Shown: positions 40,251 through 49,597, numbered from the stretch's first letter. The stretch is DNA of 64,000 nucleotides from Acholeplasmataceae bacterium (GCA_012839485.1 DUNF01000054.1:1-64000); one strand, 5' to 3'. The notes: generated by a model from the sequence alone, not told the origin. Numbers and translations: made by a program.

Positions 40251-42290
40251 ATGCATTATACAAAAAGAATATACAAAAATTTTCCTTTACATTTTGCAGG
40301 TTATGAACAAGAACCTAACTTTGTTTTATATTTTATAAATTTTAATCAAGAAAATATTAAAGAGATAACTTTAGAGTTTTTTGGAAAAAAACAAACTTAT
40401 CCTATTAATTCTAGTGAATCTAAGATTACTTTAGTTTTAGATGAAGATGTTAATTATATTCCAAAATTATTTTCTGTTACTACTGACAAGGTTTATTATT
40501 TAAAAGATTATCCAGACTATGATACAGTTACTAGTCCTAAAGCTATTTATTCTTTGGGACCAGAAAAAGAATTATATCGTAGAGAATTAAAAAAGAAATT
40601 CAACTATAATAATGTTAAGTGCGTTTATGAAGAAAACGCAAAATATTGGCATTGTGTTTGTGGGCATACTAATTTTAGTATTGATGATAAATGTGAAGTA
40701 TGTGGCAAAGAAAAAAGCAAATTAGCAGAAGTACATCCTTCATATGCTAGTCAAGCTGCAACCCGTCACCAAGAAAATCAAATTTTATCACTTTTTCTAG
40801 CACTTTATATTTCATTATATTTAATAGATATTTTTGTTCAGATGTTTACAGGCGACTTCTTATTTACAAACTATGACAAAAATACATTATTTGCTGTTAC
40901 GAATCGCTTTATAGTGCCAGTTTTAATTATAGCTGTTATTGCACTAAAGATGGTATTTAATAATAAACACATTAAAGTTGCAACCGATATTTTAAAAATT
41001 TTATTTTTCCTTTTAGTGCTCTATTTAAATATCTTACCAATAATTAGTTTTATTGGAACTGCTTATAATTTGACATTTTTATGGTCAGTAGATATCTTAA
41101 TTGCAATTTTAGTTATTCGCTCACTTGTTACAGTAGGGCAAAAAGTGTATAATTTTTCTCTTTTAGGAACAATTATAGTTTTCTTTTTTACAAGTATCTT
41201 TCTTTATGGAGTTTATAAAGATTTGAAAATTACAATTCATCCAGAAGGGGTGTCATTAACAGTTCAAGAAGAAGGCAATCAAAAAAAATATGAAATACCA
41301 GAAACACTAAATAATATGAAAGTTTTTAGCGTGATTTTTTCTTATAATAAAGAGTATGAAATGGAAGAATTAGTTATTAGTAATAATGCTAGTATAGTAG
41401 CTTTTACATCTACAGCTACATTTAAAAATTTGAAAGCTGTGGAAGTTAAAGAAAATAATAAAGTTTATTATGCTAATAACAATGTTTTATATAAAGATGA
41501 AAAAATAATTTTAGTTCCGCTTGCAATTACAGAGGTAACGTTAAATAGCGATGTTGTAAATGCAAAGGCGTTTTATAATCACTATAATTTAAAAACAGTA
41601 ACTATTTTAGAAAATGTAAAAGTAATTGAAAAAAGTGCATTTGCAAATGCGACTAATTTAGAGAATATTAATTTCGCACCTAATAGTAGTCTAAAGACAA
41701 TCGAAGAGTATGCTTTTAAAAATACAGGTATTAAAAAAATTGAAATTCCTATTTCTGTAGAAAATATCGAAATTGGAATTTTAGATGGCTGTAATAAACT
41801 TGAATCTTATAAAACACCATTTATTGGAAAGAAACGCGAAAGTCATGATCAATTTTATTCTTCATCAGATATCTTTGTATATCATTTTGGTTCAGTTATT
41901 CATAGTCAATCAGAAAAAATCCCTCAAAGTTTGAAACATATTGAAGTGTATGATATTGATCGAATTCATAATACAACTTTTTATAACATAAAGAGTGTAG
42001 AAACAATAGTTTTGCCTGATGAGCTTTTATATATGGGAAAAAGTTCTTTCTATGGTTGCGAAAGTTTACTAGAATTTACGATTCCAAATGGAGTGCCAGA
42101 TATAAAGGAAGAGTGCTTTAAATATTGTTCTAGTTTAAAAACAATTGTTATTCCAGCTTCGGTTATAAACATTGAAAAGAATGCTTTTCAAAATTGCAAT
42201 GAATTAACAACTGTTATTTATTTAGGTGATAAGACTAATTTAACTATTGACCCAATTGGCAATCAAAAATTAATTGATCTTTTAAATTAA
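40251..42290 (+). CDS. Zinc-ribbon membrane protein with BspA-like leucine-rich repeats
   Basis: 679 residues from ATG 40251, which has SD AGAGG; an in-frame TTG at 40233 is rejected. Layout: an unrecognised N-terminal region (1-130), a zinc ribbon CVCGHTNFSIDDKCEVCG near 136-153, five hydrophobic helices (about 175-320), then leucine-rich repeats of the LRR_5/BspA kind (for example LKTVTILENVKVIEKSAFANATNLENI, SLKTIVIPASVINIEKNAFQNC). BspA repeats bind host or bacterial partners. Whether the repeats face outside depends on helix count. No signal peptide. Function unknown. Confidence 0.8.
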   Translation: MHYTKRIYKNFPLHFAGYEQEPNFVLYFINFNQENIKEITLEFFGKKQTYPINSSESKITLVLDEDVNYIPKLFSVTTDKVYYLKDYPDYDTVTSPKAIYSLGPEKELYRRELKKKFNYNNVKCVYEENAKYWHCVCGHTNFSIDDKCEVCGKEKSKLAEVHPSYASQAATRHQENQILSLFLALYISLYLIDIFVQMFTGDFLFTNYDKNTLFAVTNRFIVPVLIIAVIALKMVFNNKHIKVATDILKILFFLLVLYLNILPIISFIGTAYNLTFLWSVDILIAILVIRSLVTVGQKVYNFSLLGTIIVFFFTSIFLYGVYKDLKITIHPEGVSLTVQEEGNQKKYEIPETLNNMKVFSVIFSYNKEYEMEELVISNNASIVAFTSTATFKNLKAVEVKENNKVYYANNNVLYKDEKIILVPLAITEVTLNSDVVNAKAFYNHYNLKTVTILENVKVIEKSAFANATNLENINFAPNSSLKTIEEYAFKNTGIKKIEIPISVENIEIGILDGCNKLESYKTPFIGKKRESHDQFYSSSDIFVYHFGSVIHSQSEKIPQSLKHIEVYDIDRIHNTTFYNIKSVETIVLPDELLYMGKSSFYGCESLLEFTIPNGVPDIKEECFKYCSSLKTIVIPASVINIEKNAFQNCNELTTVIYLGDKTNLTIDPIGNQKLIDLLN

Positions 42291-42293
42291 TTA

Positions 42294-42322
42294 TTTACAT
42301 TAAAGATGATTTATGTTAAAAT
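42294..42322 (+). promoter_or_regulatory. spx promoter
   Basis: TTTACA (42294-42299), 17-bp spacer, TAAAAT (42317-42322) with TGT before it, 27 bases before ATG 42350. Confidence 0.75.
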
Positions 42323-42349
42323 AAGATTGAAAGAAAGGGGTGTTAAATT

Positions 42350-42787
42350 ATGATACAATTGTATATTTCTCCTAGTTGTTCATCTTGCCGTAAAGTAAAA
42401 AAGTATTTTGACAACCATGGAATTCCATATTTGGAAAAAAACATTTTGAACGCTCCGATATCTAAAGAAGAAATCATGAGAATGCTAACAAAATCTGAAA
42501 ATGGTTTTGAAGATATTATCTCAACGCGTTCAAACGTATTTAAAGAAAAAGGTAATAAAATTGAACAAATGAAAACTAGTGAATTAGTTGACTTCATTAT
42601 CGATAATCCTAGTGTCTTAAAGCGCCCTATTATTGTAGCTGATTATGAATTACAAGTAGGGTATAATGAAGAAGACATTACGCTTTTCTTACCTCAAGAT
42701 AAAAGAGAAGCTATTTGTAGTGTTTGTTTGAAAAACAATCCAGAGGATTGTGATTATATTAAACATTTACGTTTTTCTGATAAATAA
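42350..42787 (+). CDS. spx: Spx/ArsC-family redox-responsive transcription regulator
   Basis: 145 residues. The redox CxxC (CSSC, residues 10-13), Arg92 in KRPII and overall ArsC-like fold match Bacillus Spx, which binds the RNA polymerase alpha subunit under thiol stress. An extra C-terminal cluster CSVC (123-126) plus Cys134 is not in B. subtilis Spx and could bind metal or add a redox switch. SD AAAGGGGTG precedes ATG 42350. The next plus-strand genes relQ-nadK and the CYTH gene mirror the Bacillus yjb region. Own promoter and terminator. Confidence 0.88.
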   Translation: MIQLYISPSCSSCRKVKKYFDNHGIPYLEKNILNAPISKEEIMRMLTKSENGFEDIISTRSNVFKEKGNKIEQMKTSELVDFIIDNPSVLKRPIIVADYELQVGYNEEDITLFLPQDKREAICSVCLKNNPEDCDYIKHLRFSDK

Positions 42788-42815
42788 AAAAAGCACATTT
42801 TTTAATGTGCTTTTT
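42788..42815. terminator. Bidirectional terminator between spx and the CYTH gene
   Basis: AAAAAGCACATT (42788-42799), TTTT loop, AATGTGCTTTTT (42804-42815). It ends both converging transcripts. Confidence 0.92.
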
Positions 42816-43377
42816 AATTAAATCTTTTTAATGCTTCATAAGTACGAATAATTTTCTTTTCGCATTTTTTATAAACGATATTGAAGTCTTTAATTAACTC
42901 TACGAATTCTTTACGGCCTTGGTAGTAATTTGTAGTTGGGTTATAGTAAAGTTCATAATCTGTCATCCCACAATACGTAGATTTATCAAGATAAACAACT
43001 CCGTTCTTGCATTGCATAAAAAGACGGATTGTTGAAAGGCTCATAAAGTTTACAAGTTTTTGATCTTTAATTATTTTTTTAACTTCAGGTTTTACATCAC
43101 CTTTAGGAATATCCCCAGTTTCAATCATTTTTTCTAATTGTTCTTTTGTGATTATATCACTAAAGGTTACTGTTTCATAGCTTTTCTTAATCTTAAAAAC
43201 AAGTTCAAAAGTTTCTCGTTCACGAACTCTTAATGAACAGTCTTCGGCTTTTAATGAAAAACGTGTTGTATCAAAATAATGATTTGTTTGAAAATCGGGA
43301 TTACTGAAATTTGACATTATTCGTTCATATTCTTCTAAAGTTAAAAGTGTACGCAAATCTCTATTAGTAGTAGCCAT
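42814..43377 (-). CDS. CYTH-domain protein (YjbK-like) with altered signature
   Basis: 187 residues from minus-strand ATG 43377 with SD AAGGAGG; upstream extension to 43488 is rejected because it crosses the promoter. YjbK-like order: NRDLRTLLTLEEYERIMSNF, YFDTTRFSLKAEDCSLRVRERE, FELVFKIKKSY. CYTH enzymes bind triphosphates and metal in a beta tunnel and include tripolyphosphatases. The N-terminal ExExK signature appears as NxDxR here, so catalysis may be changed. It is divergent from relQ, as in the Bacillus yjbK-yjbM-yjbN neighbourhood. Confidence 0.78.
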   Translation of the reverse strand: MATTNRDLRTLLTLEEYERIMSNFSNPDFQTNHYFDTTRFSLKAEDCSLRVRERETFELVFKIKKSYETVTFSDIITKEQLEKMIETGDIPKGDVKPEVKKIIKDQKLVNFMSLSTIRLFMQCKNGVVYLDKSTYCGMTDYELYYNPTTNYYQGRKEFVELIKDFNIVYKKCEKKIIRTYEALKRFN

Positions 43378-43405
43378 ATATATCCTCCTTGTAGTGATAT
43401 ATTGT

Positions 43406-43433
43406 ATTATACTAAAAATTTTCAAAAATGCAA
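43406..43433 (-). promoter_or_regulatory. Promoter of the CYTH gene
   Basis: On the minus strand TTGCAT (43433-43428), 16-bp spacer, TATAAT (43411-43406), 29 bases before ATG 43377. Confidence 0.6.
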
Positions 43434-43478
43434 GTAATTTATATAAAAATGTATAAAATATAAAAAGGAGTGATTTTT

Positions 43479-44153
43479 TTGAATTCAAATGATTGGCAAA
43501 GTTTTCTTTTACCTTATGAATTAGCGGTAGAAGGTTTTATTGTAAAACTAGAATCAATTCGTAAACAGTATATTTTAAAGGGTTTATACAATCCAATTGA
43601 GATTGTAACTGGACGTGTTAAAACAGTTGACGCAATCTTACAAAAAGCAGCAAGACTTGAGATTGATCTTAAAGAAATTCCAGAAAAAATTCAAGACATT
43701 GCTGGAGTAAGAATTATTTGTAAGTATATTGATGATGTATACTTAGTTCAAGACTTAATTACTTCAAGAAGAGATTTGAAAATTATTACAATTAAAGATT
43801 ATGTTAAGAAGCCTAAACCTAGTGGCTATCAATCTTTACATATTATTGCTCAGTATGTTACAGAAACAATTGAAGGGCCTAATACTATTTATATCGAATT
43901 TCAGGTAAGAACTCATGTTATGCATTTTTGGGCTAGTATTGAGCATTCGTTAAACTATAAGTATGATTATCAAATTCCAGGAACAATTAAATTTAGACTA
44001 TTAAAAGCAAGTCAAGCAGCACAAAAGTTAGATGTAGAGATGACTAAGATTAAAAAGACAATTGATAAATTAGAAGAAAAACACGAACTTAAAAAAGTCA
44101 AAAATCCATTAGAAGAAAAGGAATATAAATTAAATTCAGTAAGGAAGGAATAA
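43479..44153 (+). CDS. relQ: Small alarmone synthetase RelQ (GTP pyrophosphokinase)
   Basis: 224 residues from TTG 43479, eight bases after SD AAAAGGAG; GTG 43470 overlaps the SD. It aligns along its length with Bacillus YjbM: NPIEIVTGRVKTVDAILQKA, IQDIAGVRIICKYIDDV, DYVKKPKPSGYQSLHII, EFQVRTHVMHFWASIEHSLNYKY. The catalytic Glu in EFQVRT and substrate loop are intact. No hydrolase domain. It makes (p)ppGpp from ATP and GDP/GTP under stress. The TTG start suggests low expression. nadK follows after two bases. Confidence 0.94.
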   Translation: MNSNDWQSFLLPYELAVEGFIVKLESIRKQYILKGLYNPIEIVTGRVKTVDAILQKAARLEIDLKEIPEKIQDIAGVRIICKYIDDVYLVQDLITSRRDLKIITIKDYVKKPKPSGYQSLHIIAQYVTETIEGPNTIYIEFQVRTHVMHFWASIEHSLNYKYDYQIPGTIKFRLLKASQAAQKLDVEMTKIKKTIDKLEEKHELKKVKNPLEEKEYKLNSVRKE

Positions 44154-44155
44154 AG

Positions 44156-44905
44156 ATGAAATATAGTTATGTAGGTAAAATGCCAGATAAAATTAAAACT
44201 TATTTAAAAGAAGATATCTATGCAAAAGAAAATCCAGAATATGTTTTCTCTTTTGGTGGTGATGGGACAATGCTTAAAGCAGTAGAAGAGTATCTTCATC
44301 TAGCAGATAATGTCATTTTTGTTGGAATAAATACGGGTAAGTTGGGATTTTATACAGATTTTGTTTTAGAAGAGTTTCCTGAACTTTTAGAAAAATTAAA
44401 GACTAAAAAATATAAGTTAAATCAATACAATATGCTTTGTTATAAGATAAACGGAAAAGAGAAAATTAAAGGTTATGCCTTAAATGATTTAGTTGTTATT
44501 AGTCCAATTAAGACTATTAATATTGATGTTTATTTAAATAAAGAGTATTTTGAAACTTTTAGAGGGACTGGTCTTATTTTAAGTACTCCTAGTGGATCCA
44601 CAGCTTATAACAAAGGCTTAAACGGAGCAGTTATTGAACCAAGTGTTTTATGTTATCAATTAACTGAGATTGCCTCAATTAATAATAATGCTTTTAAAAC
44701 TTTATCTTCATCTTTAATTTTAAAGAAAGAAACTAGATGTTTATTAAAAGGCAATTATGAAGATATCTTAATTGTTGCTGATGGTAAAGAAATTAAAGTA
44801 GATAATGTTTTAAGTGTTGAGGCTAAACTTGCAAACAAGAAAATTAAACTATTAGTAAAAGATAATCATGATTTCCTTCATCGCGTGAAAAAATCATTTT
44901 TATGA
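44156..44905 (+). CDS. nadK: NAD kinase
   Basis: 249 residues. The GGDGT motif is in FSFGGDGTMLKAV (about 32-45), then NTGKLGFYTDF, and STPSGSTAYNKGLNGAVIEP, all diagnostic. It phosphorylates NAD to NADP. SD AAGGAAT precedes the ATG, two bases after relQ; the pair is conserved as yjbM-yjbN in Bacillus. The next promoter starts just after the stop. Confidence 0.95.
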   Translation: MKYSYVGKMPDKIKTYLKEDIYAKENPEYVFSFGGDGTMLKAVEEYLHLADNVIFVGINTGKLGFYTDFVLEEFPELLEKLKTKKYKLNQYNMLCYKINGKEKIKGYALNDLVVISPIKTINIDVYLNKEYFETFRGTGLILSTPSGSTAYNKGLNGAVIEPSVLCYQLTEIASINNNAFKTLSSSLILKKETRCLLKGNYEDILIVADGKEIKVDNVLSVEAKLANKKIKLLVKDNHDFLHRVKKSFL

Positions 44906-44934
44906 TTGCAAAAGAATGAAAATAGTGATATAAT
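44906..44934 (+). promoter_or_regulatory. Promoter of the pheST T-box transcript
   Basis: TTGCAA (44906-44911), 17-bp spacer, TATAAT (44929-44934) with TGA before it. The -35 begins one base after the nadK stop. Confidence 0.8.
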
Positions 44935-44941
44935 TATTAAA

Positions 44942-45165
44942 ACGTTGAAAAAGAAGTAGTAATAACTATTACTAAAGTTAAAGAGAGAATTACATTTGGT
45001 GGGAGTAATTTACTTTAGATGTTATGAATTCACCTTTGGAGTGGGAAACCCGCAGGATGAACTGCGTTATCAAGAAAAGTAAGTCGCATAGTTTTTTACT
45101 ATGAACTAAGGTGGTACCGCGGAAACATTCGTCCTTAAATATTATTTTAAGGACTTTTTTTATAG
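44942..45165 (+). ncRNA. T-box leader of pheST (Phe specifier)
   Basis: The conserved T-box AAGGTGGTACCGCGG is at 45108-45122. A terminator follows with arms GTCCTTAAAT and ATTTTAAGGAC (45131-45154) and T7. Upstream Stem I has a TTC specifier candidate in GAATTCACC (45029-45031), matching phenylalanine, and an AGAGA bulge near 44982. Uncharged tRNA-Phe would pair with the specifier and T-box and favour the antiterminator, allowing transcription of pheS and pheT. Confidence 0.93.
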
Positions 45166-45180
45166 AAGGAGATAGAGAAT

Positions 45181-46212
45181 ATGGAAAAGATTTTGAAAGA
45201 GTTAGAAAATTTACAAGAAGAAGCAAAACTTGCAATTGGTAAAGCTAAAAGTGATGTAGAGCTAAATGACGTTAAAGCTCAATATTTAGGCAAGAAAAGT
45301 AAATACCAAGAAGTAATGCAGCTAATGAGAGGATTATCAGTAGATGATAAAAAGAAATTAGGCATGGCTGGTAATGACTATAAAATGAAAGTAGAAGCAG
45401 AAGTTGAAAAGAAAGTCTTAGAACTAGAAAAACAAAAGATTAAAGAAAAGCTAGCTAAAGAAACTATTGATGTTACACTTCCTGCACCAAAACTAAGTAA
45501 AGGATCTATACATCCTTTAATGCAAGTAAAAGAAGAATTTGAAGATATTTGTATAGAAATGGGTTATGAAGTAGAAGAGGGGCCGGATGTAGAATGGGAT
45601 AAGTATAATTTTGAAATGCTTAATGTTCCTAAAGATCACCCAGCTCGTGATATGCAAGATACATTCTATATTACTAGTGAGACATTATTAAGATCTCATA
45701 CTTCACCAGTTCAGGTGAGAACGATGCTGAAGAAGAAAGGGAAGCCATTTAAAATTATTTGCCCAGGTGCTGCTTATCGTAGAGATAATGATGATGCAAC
45801 ACACTCACATCAGTTTTCTCAAATTGAAGGGTTAGTTGTTGGAAAAGATATTACAATGGCTGACTTAAAAGGAACACTAACAACAATCTTTACAAAACTA
45901 TTTGGAAAAGAAATGAATATTAGATTTAGACCATCATTTTTCCCATTTACAGAACCAAGTGTAGAAGTTGATGTTTCTTGCTATAAGTGTGGTGGTAAAG
46001 GTTGTCCTTTATGTAAACACACTGGTTGGATTGAATTATTAGGGGCTGGTATGGTTCATCCTAATGTTTCAGAGATGGCAGGATATGATTCTAAGAAATA
46101 TACAGGATTTGCTTTTGGTGTAGGATTAGAAAGACTAACGATGGTTAAATACCAAATTGATGACATTCGTGAATTCTATACTAATAATTTAAAATTCATG
46201 AGGCAATTTTAG
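45181..46212 (+). CDS. pheS: Phenylalanyl-tRNA synthetase alpha subunit
   Basis: 343 residues, normal length. N-terminal coiled coil (1-90), then the class II core: HPLMQVKEEFEDICIEMGYEVEEGPDVEWD, HTSPVQVRTM, YRRDNDDATHSHQFSQIEGLVV, FRPSFFPFTEPSVEVDV and GVGLERLTMVKYQIDDIR. Four cysteines in CYKCGGKGCPLC are seen in many relatives. It forms an alpha2-beta2 enzyme with PheT. SD AGAAGGAGAT precedes ATG 45181, just after the T-box terminator. Confidence 0.97.
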   Translation: MEKILKELENLQEEAKLAIGKAKSDVELNDVKAQYLGKKSKYQEVMQLMRGLSVDDKKKLGMAGNDYKMKVEAEVEKKVLELEKQKIKEKLAKETIDVTLPAPKLSKGSIHPLMQVKEEFEDICIEMGYEVEEGPDVEWDKYNFEMLNVPKDHPARDMQDTFYITSETLLRSHTSPVQVRTMLKKKGKPFKIICPGAAYRRDNDDATHSHQFSQIEGLVVGKDITMADLKGTLTTIFTKLFGKEMNIRFRPSFFPFTEPSVEVDVSCYKCGGKGCPLCKHTGWIELLGAGMVHPNVSEMAGYDSKKYTGFAFGVGLERLTMVKYQIDDIREFYTNNLKFMRQF

Positions 46213-46221
46213 GAGGGTTAT

Positions 46222-48615
46222 ATGTTAGTAAAAATTAATTGGTTAAGAGAACTTGTAGATTTAAAGGGAATAACTGATCAAGACATTATTGGCAGTCTTC
46301 CTAAACATGCTTTAGAAGTAGATGGTGTTAGCAAAGTTCTAAAAGGAACTAATCTTACAATAGGACATGTTTTAGAATGTGAGCCTCATCCAAACTCAGA
46401 TCACTTATCATTATGTAAAGTTGATGTTAAGACTGAAGTATTACAAATTGTATGTGGAGCACCAAATGTAAGAAAAGGACAATATGTTATTGTAGCTTTA
46501 GTTGGGGCTGAACTTTTAGATGGTTTTAAAATAAAGAAAGCTAAAATTAGAGGAATTGAGTCTTGTGGGATGATTTGTTCTTTGGATGAACTAGGCTTAG
46601 AACATAAATATGTTCCTGAAGAATATCAAAATGGTATCTATTATTTCAAAAACAAAGTAGAAGTTGGATCACATCCTTTAGAAGTATTAGATTTTGATGA
46701 TTTAGTTTTAGACTTAGCTGTAACATCTAATCGTGCTGATTTAATGTCAATGAAAGGTATGGCTCAAGAAATTGGTGCTATTTTTAGAAGACCTTTATTA
46801 AAAGAGGAATATAAGATAAAGTATGAAAAAGAACAAGCAGAAGATATCTTAGATATCAAAATTGAAACCGAAGATTGTCTTTTATATACTGGATTTTTAG
46901 TAAAAGATATTGAAATTAAAGAATCTCCTCAATTTATTAAATCAAGATTAATTGCATCTGGTATTAGACCAATCAACAATGTAGTTGATATTACAAACTA
47001 TATTTTAATGTTATTTGGTCAACCTTTACACGCTTTTGATTACGATAAAGTTGGAAATACAATTTTAGTTAGAAAAGCTAATAGTAATGAAATGATTAAT
47101 ACATTAGATGGTACCTTAAGGAAATTAAAGATAGAAGATATCTTAATTACTGATGGAATTAAAGGTATTGCTTTAGCTGGAGTAATGGGTGGTTTAGAAA
47201 CGGAGATTACAAGTGATACTAAAAATATATTATTAGAGGCTGCTGTATTTAATCCAAGACAAATTAGAAGAACATCACGTAGATTAGACTTAGTTAGTGA
47301 ATCATCAATTCGTTATGAAAGAGGAGTTGATGTAAATCAAACAGTTAAGGCAGGAGAATATGCTTGTTATCTATTCCAAAAATATGCAAATGCGAAAGTA
47401 TATCAAGGATATGCTTCTGAAGGGACATTATATTTAGGCGATAAAACTATCTCTTTAAAAGTTAAAGAAGTTAATAGTATTTTGGGTGTAAAGATTAAGG
47501 AAGATGAAATTATAGAAATTTTAGAAAGTCTAGGCTTTGAAGTAGAAAAAGAAAAAGCTACTTTACTTGTAACTGTTCCTAATCGTCGTTTAGATATTAA
47601 TATTAAAGAAGATTTAATTGAAGAAATAGCAAGACTTTATGGTTATGATAAAATGCCTAATACTTTACCTTCAATGCCTCTTGCTGGTGGATTAAGTGTT
47701 TATCAAAAAGAAAGAAGAAAATTAAGAAGAACTTTAGCTAGTTTAGGGTTGAATGAAGTTATGAATTATAGTTTATTAGATAAAGATGCTAATAAGGAAT
47801 TTGTTTTAGATCCTAATAATAACTGGGAAGAATTAAAAGTATTACAACCTTTAAGTAGTGAACATGAATATTTACGCCAAAATTTAGCTGTAGGGTTAGT
47901 TCAAACAGCTAAGTATAATCAAGCAAGAAGAGAATCAAATCTAGCAGTATTTGAAATTGGTAAAGTTTACTATAAACTTGAAGAAGAAAGTAAAGAAAGA
48001 GAACATTTAGGAATTTTACTATCTGGTAAATTTATAGATGGATTATGGAATAAAGACGCAGACTTAAAGAGTAATTTCTATATTTTAAAAAGTATTTTAG
48101 AAAATGTCTTTCCTGAATATAGTTTTAAATATGAAAGGCTAGATTATGTAGCTGAACTACATCCTGGTCAAGCTGCTAAGATTATTTATAATGACAAAGT
48201 TGTTGGTATGTTAGGTGCACTTCATCCTGAATATGCAAGTAAACACGATTTAGTAGATATCTATTTATTAGAAGTTGATTTAAGTAAACTATTAAAAAAA
48301 GAACTTGAAATCAAACCATATGAAAAGATTTCTAAAGTTCCAGAAGTCGAAAGAGATATTGCTTTACTTGTAAAGGATGAAATTAAGGCAGGAGAATTAA
48401 TTGATGTAATTAAGGATGTAAAAAGTAGACTTGTTCAAGATGTATATGTATTTGATTTATACAAAGGTGAAGAAATCGAAAAGGGTTATAAATCAATTGC
48501 TTTAAGAATTAAATTAGGCTCTTATGAGACGTTAACAGAAAAAGAGATAAATACACTAATAGAACGTATTTACTCGGCTCTAAAGACAAAATTAGGAGCA
48601 AAATTAAGAGATTAA
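46222..48615 (+). CDS. pheT: Phenylalanyl-tRNA synthetase beta subunit
   Basis: 797 residues, normal length. Domains: tRNA-binding EMAP-like domain (about 40-150, with HPNSDHLSLCKVDV), B3/B4 editing (about 205-390), B5 (about 400-475), and a C-terminal ferredoxin-like anticodon domain (KISKVPEVERDIALLV). It supplies tRNA binding and editing to PheS. Nine bases after pheS, SD AGGAGGG. A terminator follows. Confidence 0.97.
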   Translation: MLVKINWLRELVDLKGITDQDIIGSLPKHALEVDGVSKVLKGTNLTIGHVLECEPHPNSDHLSLCKVDVKTEVLQIVCGAPNVRKGQYVIVALVGAELLDGFKIKKAKIRGIESCGMICSLDELGLEHKYVPEEYQNGIYYFKNKVEVGSHPLEVLDFDDLVLDLAVTSNRADLMSMKGMAQEIGAIFRRPLLKEEYKIKYEKEQAEDILDIKIETEDCLLYTGFLVKDIEIKESPQFIKSRLIASGIRPINNVVDITNYILMLFGQPLHAFDYDKVGNTILVRKANSNEMINTLDGTLRKLKIEDILITDGIKGIALAGVMGGLETEITSDTKNILLEAAVFNPRQIRRTSRRLDLVSESSIRYERGVDVNQTVKAGEYACYLFQKYANAKVYQGYASEGTLYLGDKTISLKVKEVNSILGVKIKEDEIIEILESLGFEVEKEKATLLVTVPNRRLDINIKEDLIEEIARLYGYDKMPNTLPSMPLAGGLSVYQKERRKLRRTLASLGLNEVMNYSLLDKDANKEFVLDPNNNWEELKVLQPLSSEHEYLRQNLAVGLVQTAKYNQARRESNLAVFEIGKVYYKLEEESKEREHLGILLSGKFIDGLWNKDADLKSNFYILKSILENVFPEYSFKYERLDYVAELHPGQAAKIIYNDKVVGMLGALHPEYASKHDLVDIYLLEVDLSKLLKKELEIKPYEKISKVPEVERDIALLVKDEIKAGELIDVIKDVKSRLVQDVYVFDLYKGEEIEKGYKSIALRIKLGSYETLTEKEINTLIERIYSALKTKLGAKLRD

Positions 48616-48644
48616 AAAAAGACGAGCATATTGCTCGTCTTTTT
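48616..48644. terminator. Bidirectional terminator between pheT and ispH
   Basis: GACGAGCA (48621-48628), TAT loop, TGCTCGTC (48632-48639), with A- and T-runs at the ends. It ends both converging transcripts. Confidence 0.92.
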
Positions 48645-49533
48645 AGAACTTTAAATAGTCTTCTAAATTAAGTAAAGATTTATATGGTTTTTTATCAAAT
48701 GTGTTTTGTAAGATATCTAATACTTCATTTATGATTGCACTTGGAGTAGATGCTCCAGCTGTAACTAAGATGTTTTGATATTTAGATAAATCATAGTTAT
48801 TTAAATCTTCTATATTTTCAATTCTAATACTATCTACATTATTATATTTCTTAGCAACAAATGCTAGCATTTTTGTATTGTTACTTAATGGGTCCCCAAC
48901 AACAATTACTAAGTCAGCGTCTTTAGCATCTATAATTGCTTTTTGTCTTTCGTATGTTGCATTACAAATTGTTTCTGCTTTAGTAATGTTATGCCCTAAT
49001 AAAGTTAATTTTTCATAGACATCTTGATAATCTAAATAAGATAAAGTAGATTGGCTAATTAAAACTAATTTACTTTTTTCTTTGGGAAAAGACAAATCAT
49101 CTAAAGTAATTAAACTTACATTATAGTTATTTGTAATTGCTTTTGTTTCTGGGTGATTTTTAACTCCTAAAAATAATACTTGATAATCATCTTTTAGATA
49201 CTTTTCTATTTGTTTATGGATGTGTTTAACTTTAGGGCAAGTTGCATCAATTAAATTTAGCTTTAGAGATTTAATTAAATTGATTGTTTTCTTTGGTGTG
49301 CCGTGTGCAGTTAAGATAATTGTACCTTTTTTAATTTGGAAGATATCTTCTTCAGTAATTACTTTTATTTTTTTGGCTTTTAATGCATCATTAATGAAAC
49401 GATTATGAACTAGATAGCCTAAAATATAAAGAGGTTTTTCTATATTTTGATCTTCTATTAAATTAATTACTTTTGTAATTGCTCCTTTTACTCCAGAGCA
49501 AAACCCACAAGGATTAGCTTTTTTAATAATCAT
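48643..49533 (-). CDS. ispH: 4-hydroxy-3-methylbut-2-enyl diphosphate reductase
   Basis: 296 residues from minus-strand ATG 49533, six bases after SD AAGGTG; a GTG at 49542 overlaps the SD. The Fe-S ligands are present in NPCGFCSGVKGAI, DATCPKVKHIHKQ and ICNATYERQ, together with TAHGTPKK. IspH makes IPP and DMAPP in the last step of the MEP isoprenoid pathway, so the organism likely uses that route; no other MEP gene is in the window. Single-gene transcript by position. Confidence 0.94.
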   Translation of the reverse strand: MIIKKANPCGFCSGVKGAITKVINLIEDQNIEKPLYILGYLVHNRFINDALKAKKIKVITEEDIFQIKKGTIILTAHGTPKKTINLIKSLKLNLIDATCPKVKHIHKQIEKYLKDDYQVLFLGVKNHPETKAITNNYNVSLITLDDLSFPKEKSKLVLISQSTLSYLDYQDVYEKLTLLGHNITKAETICNATYERQKAIIDAKDADLVIVVGDPLSNNTKMLAFVAKKYNNVDSIRIENIEDLNNYDLSKYQNILVTAGASTPSAIINEVLDILQNTFDKKPYKSLLNLEDYLKF

Positions 49534-49591
49534 ATAAATCACCTTAAAGTTATTATATCATAAATTACTATGATTTTCTTTTAAAATTTGG

Positions 49592-49597
49592 TAAAAT
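49592..49597 (+). promoter_or_regulatory. Extended -10 before the epimerase-like gene
   Basis: TGGTAAAAT with TAAAAT at 49592-49597, 16 bases before ATG 49614; no clear -35. Confidence 0.45.
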
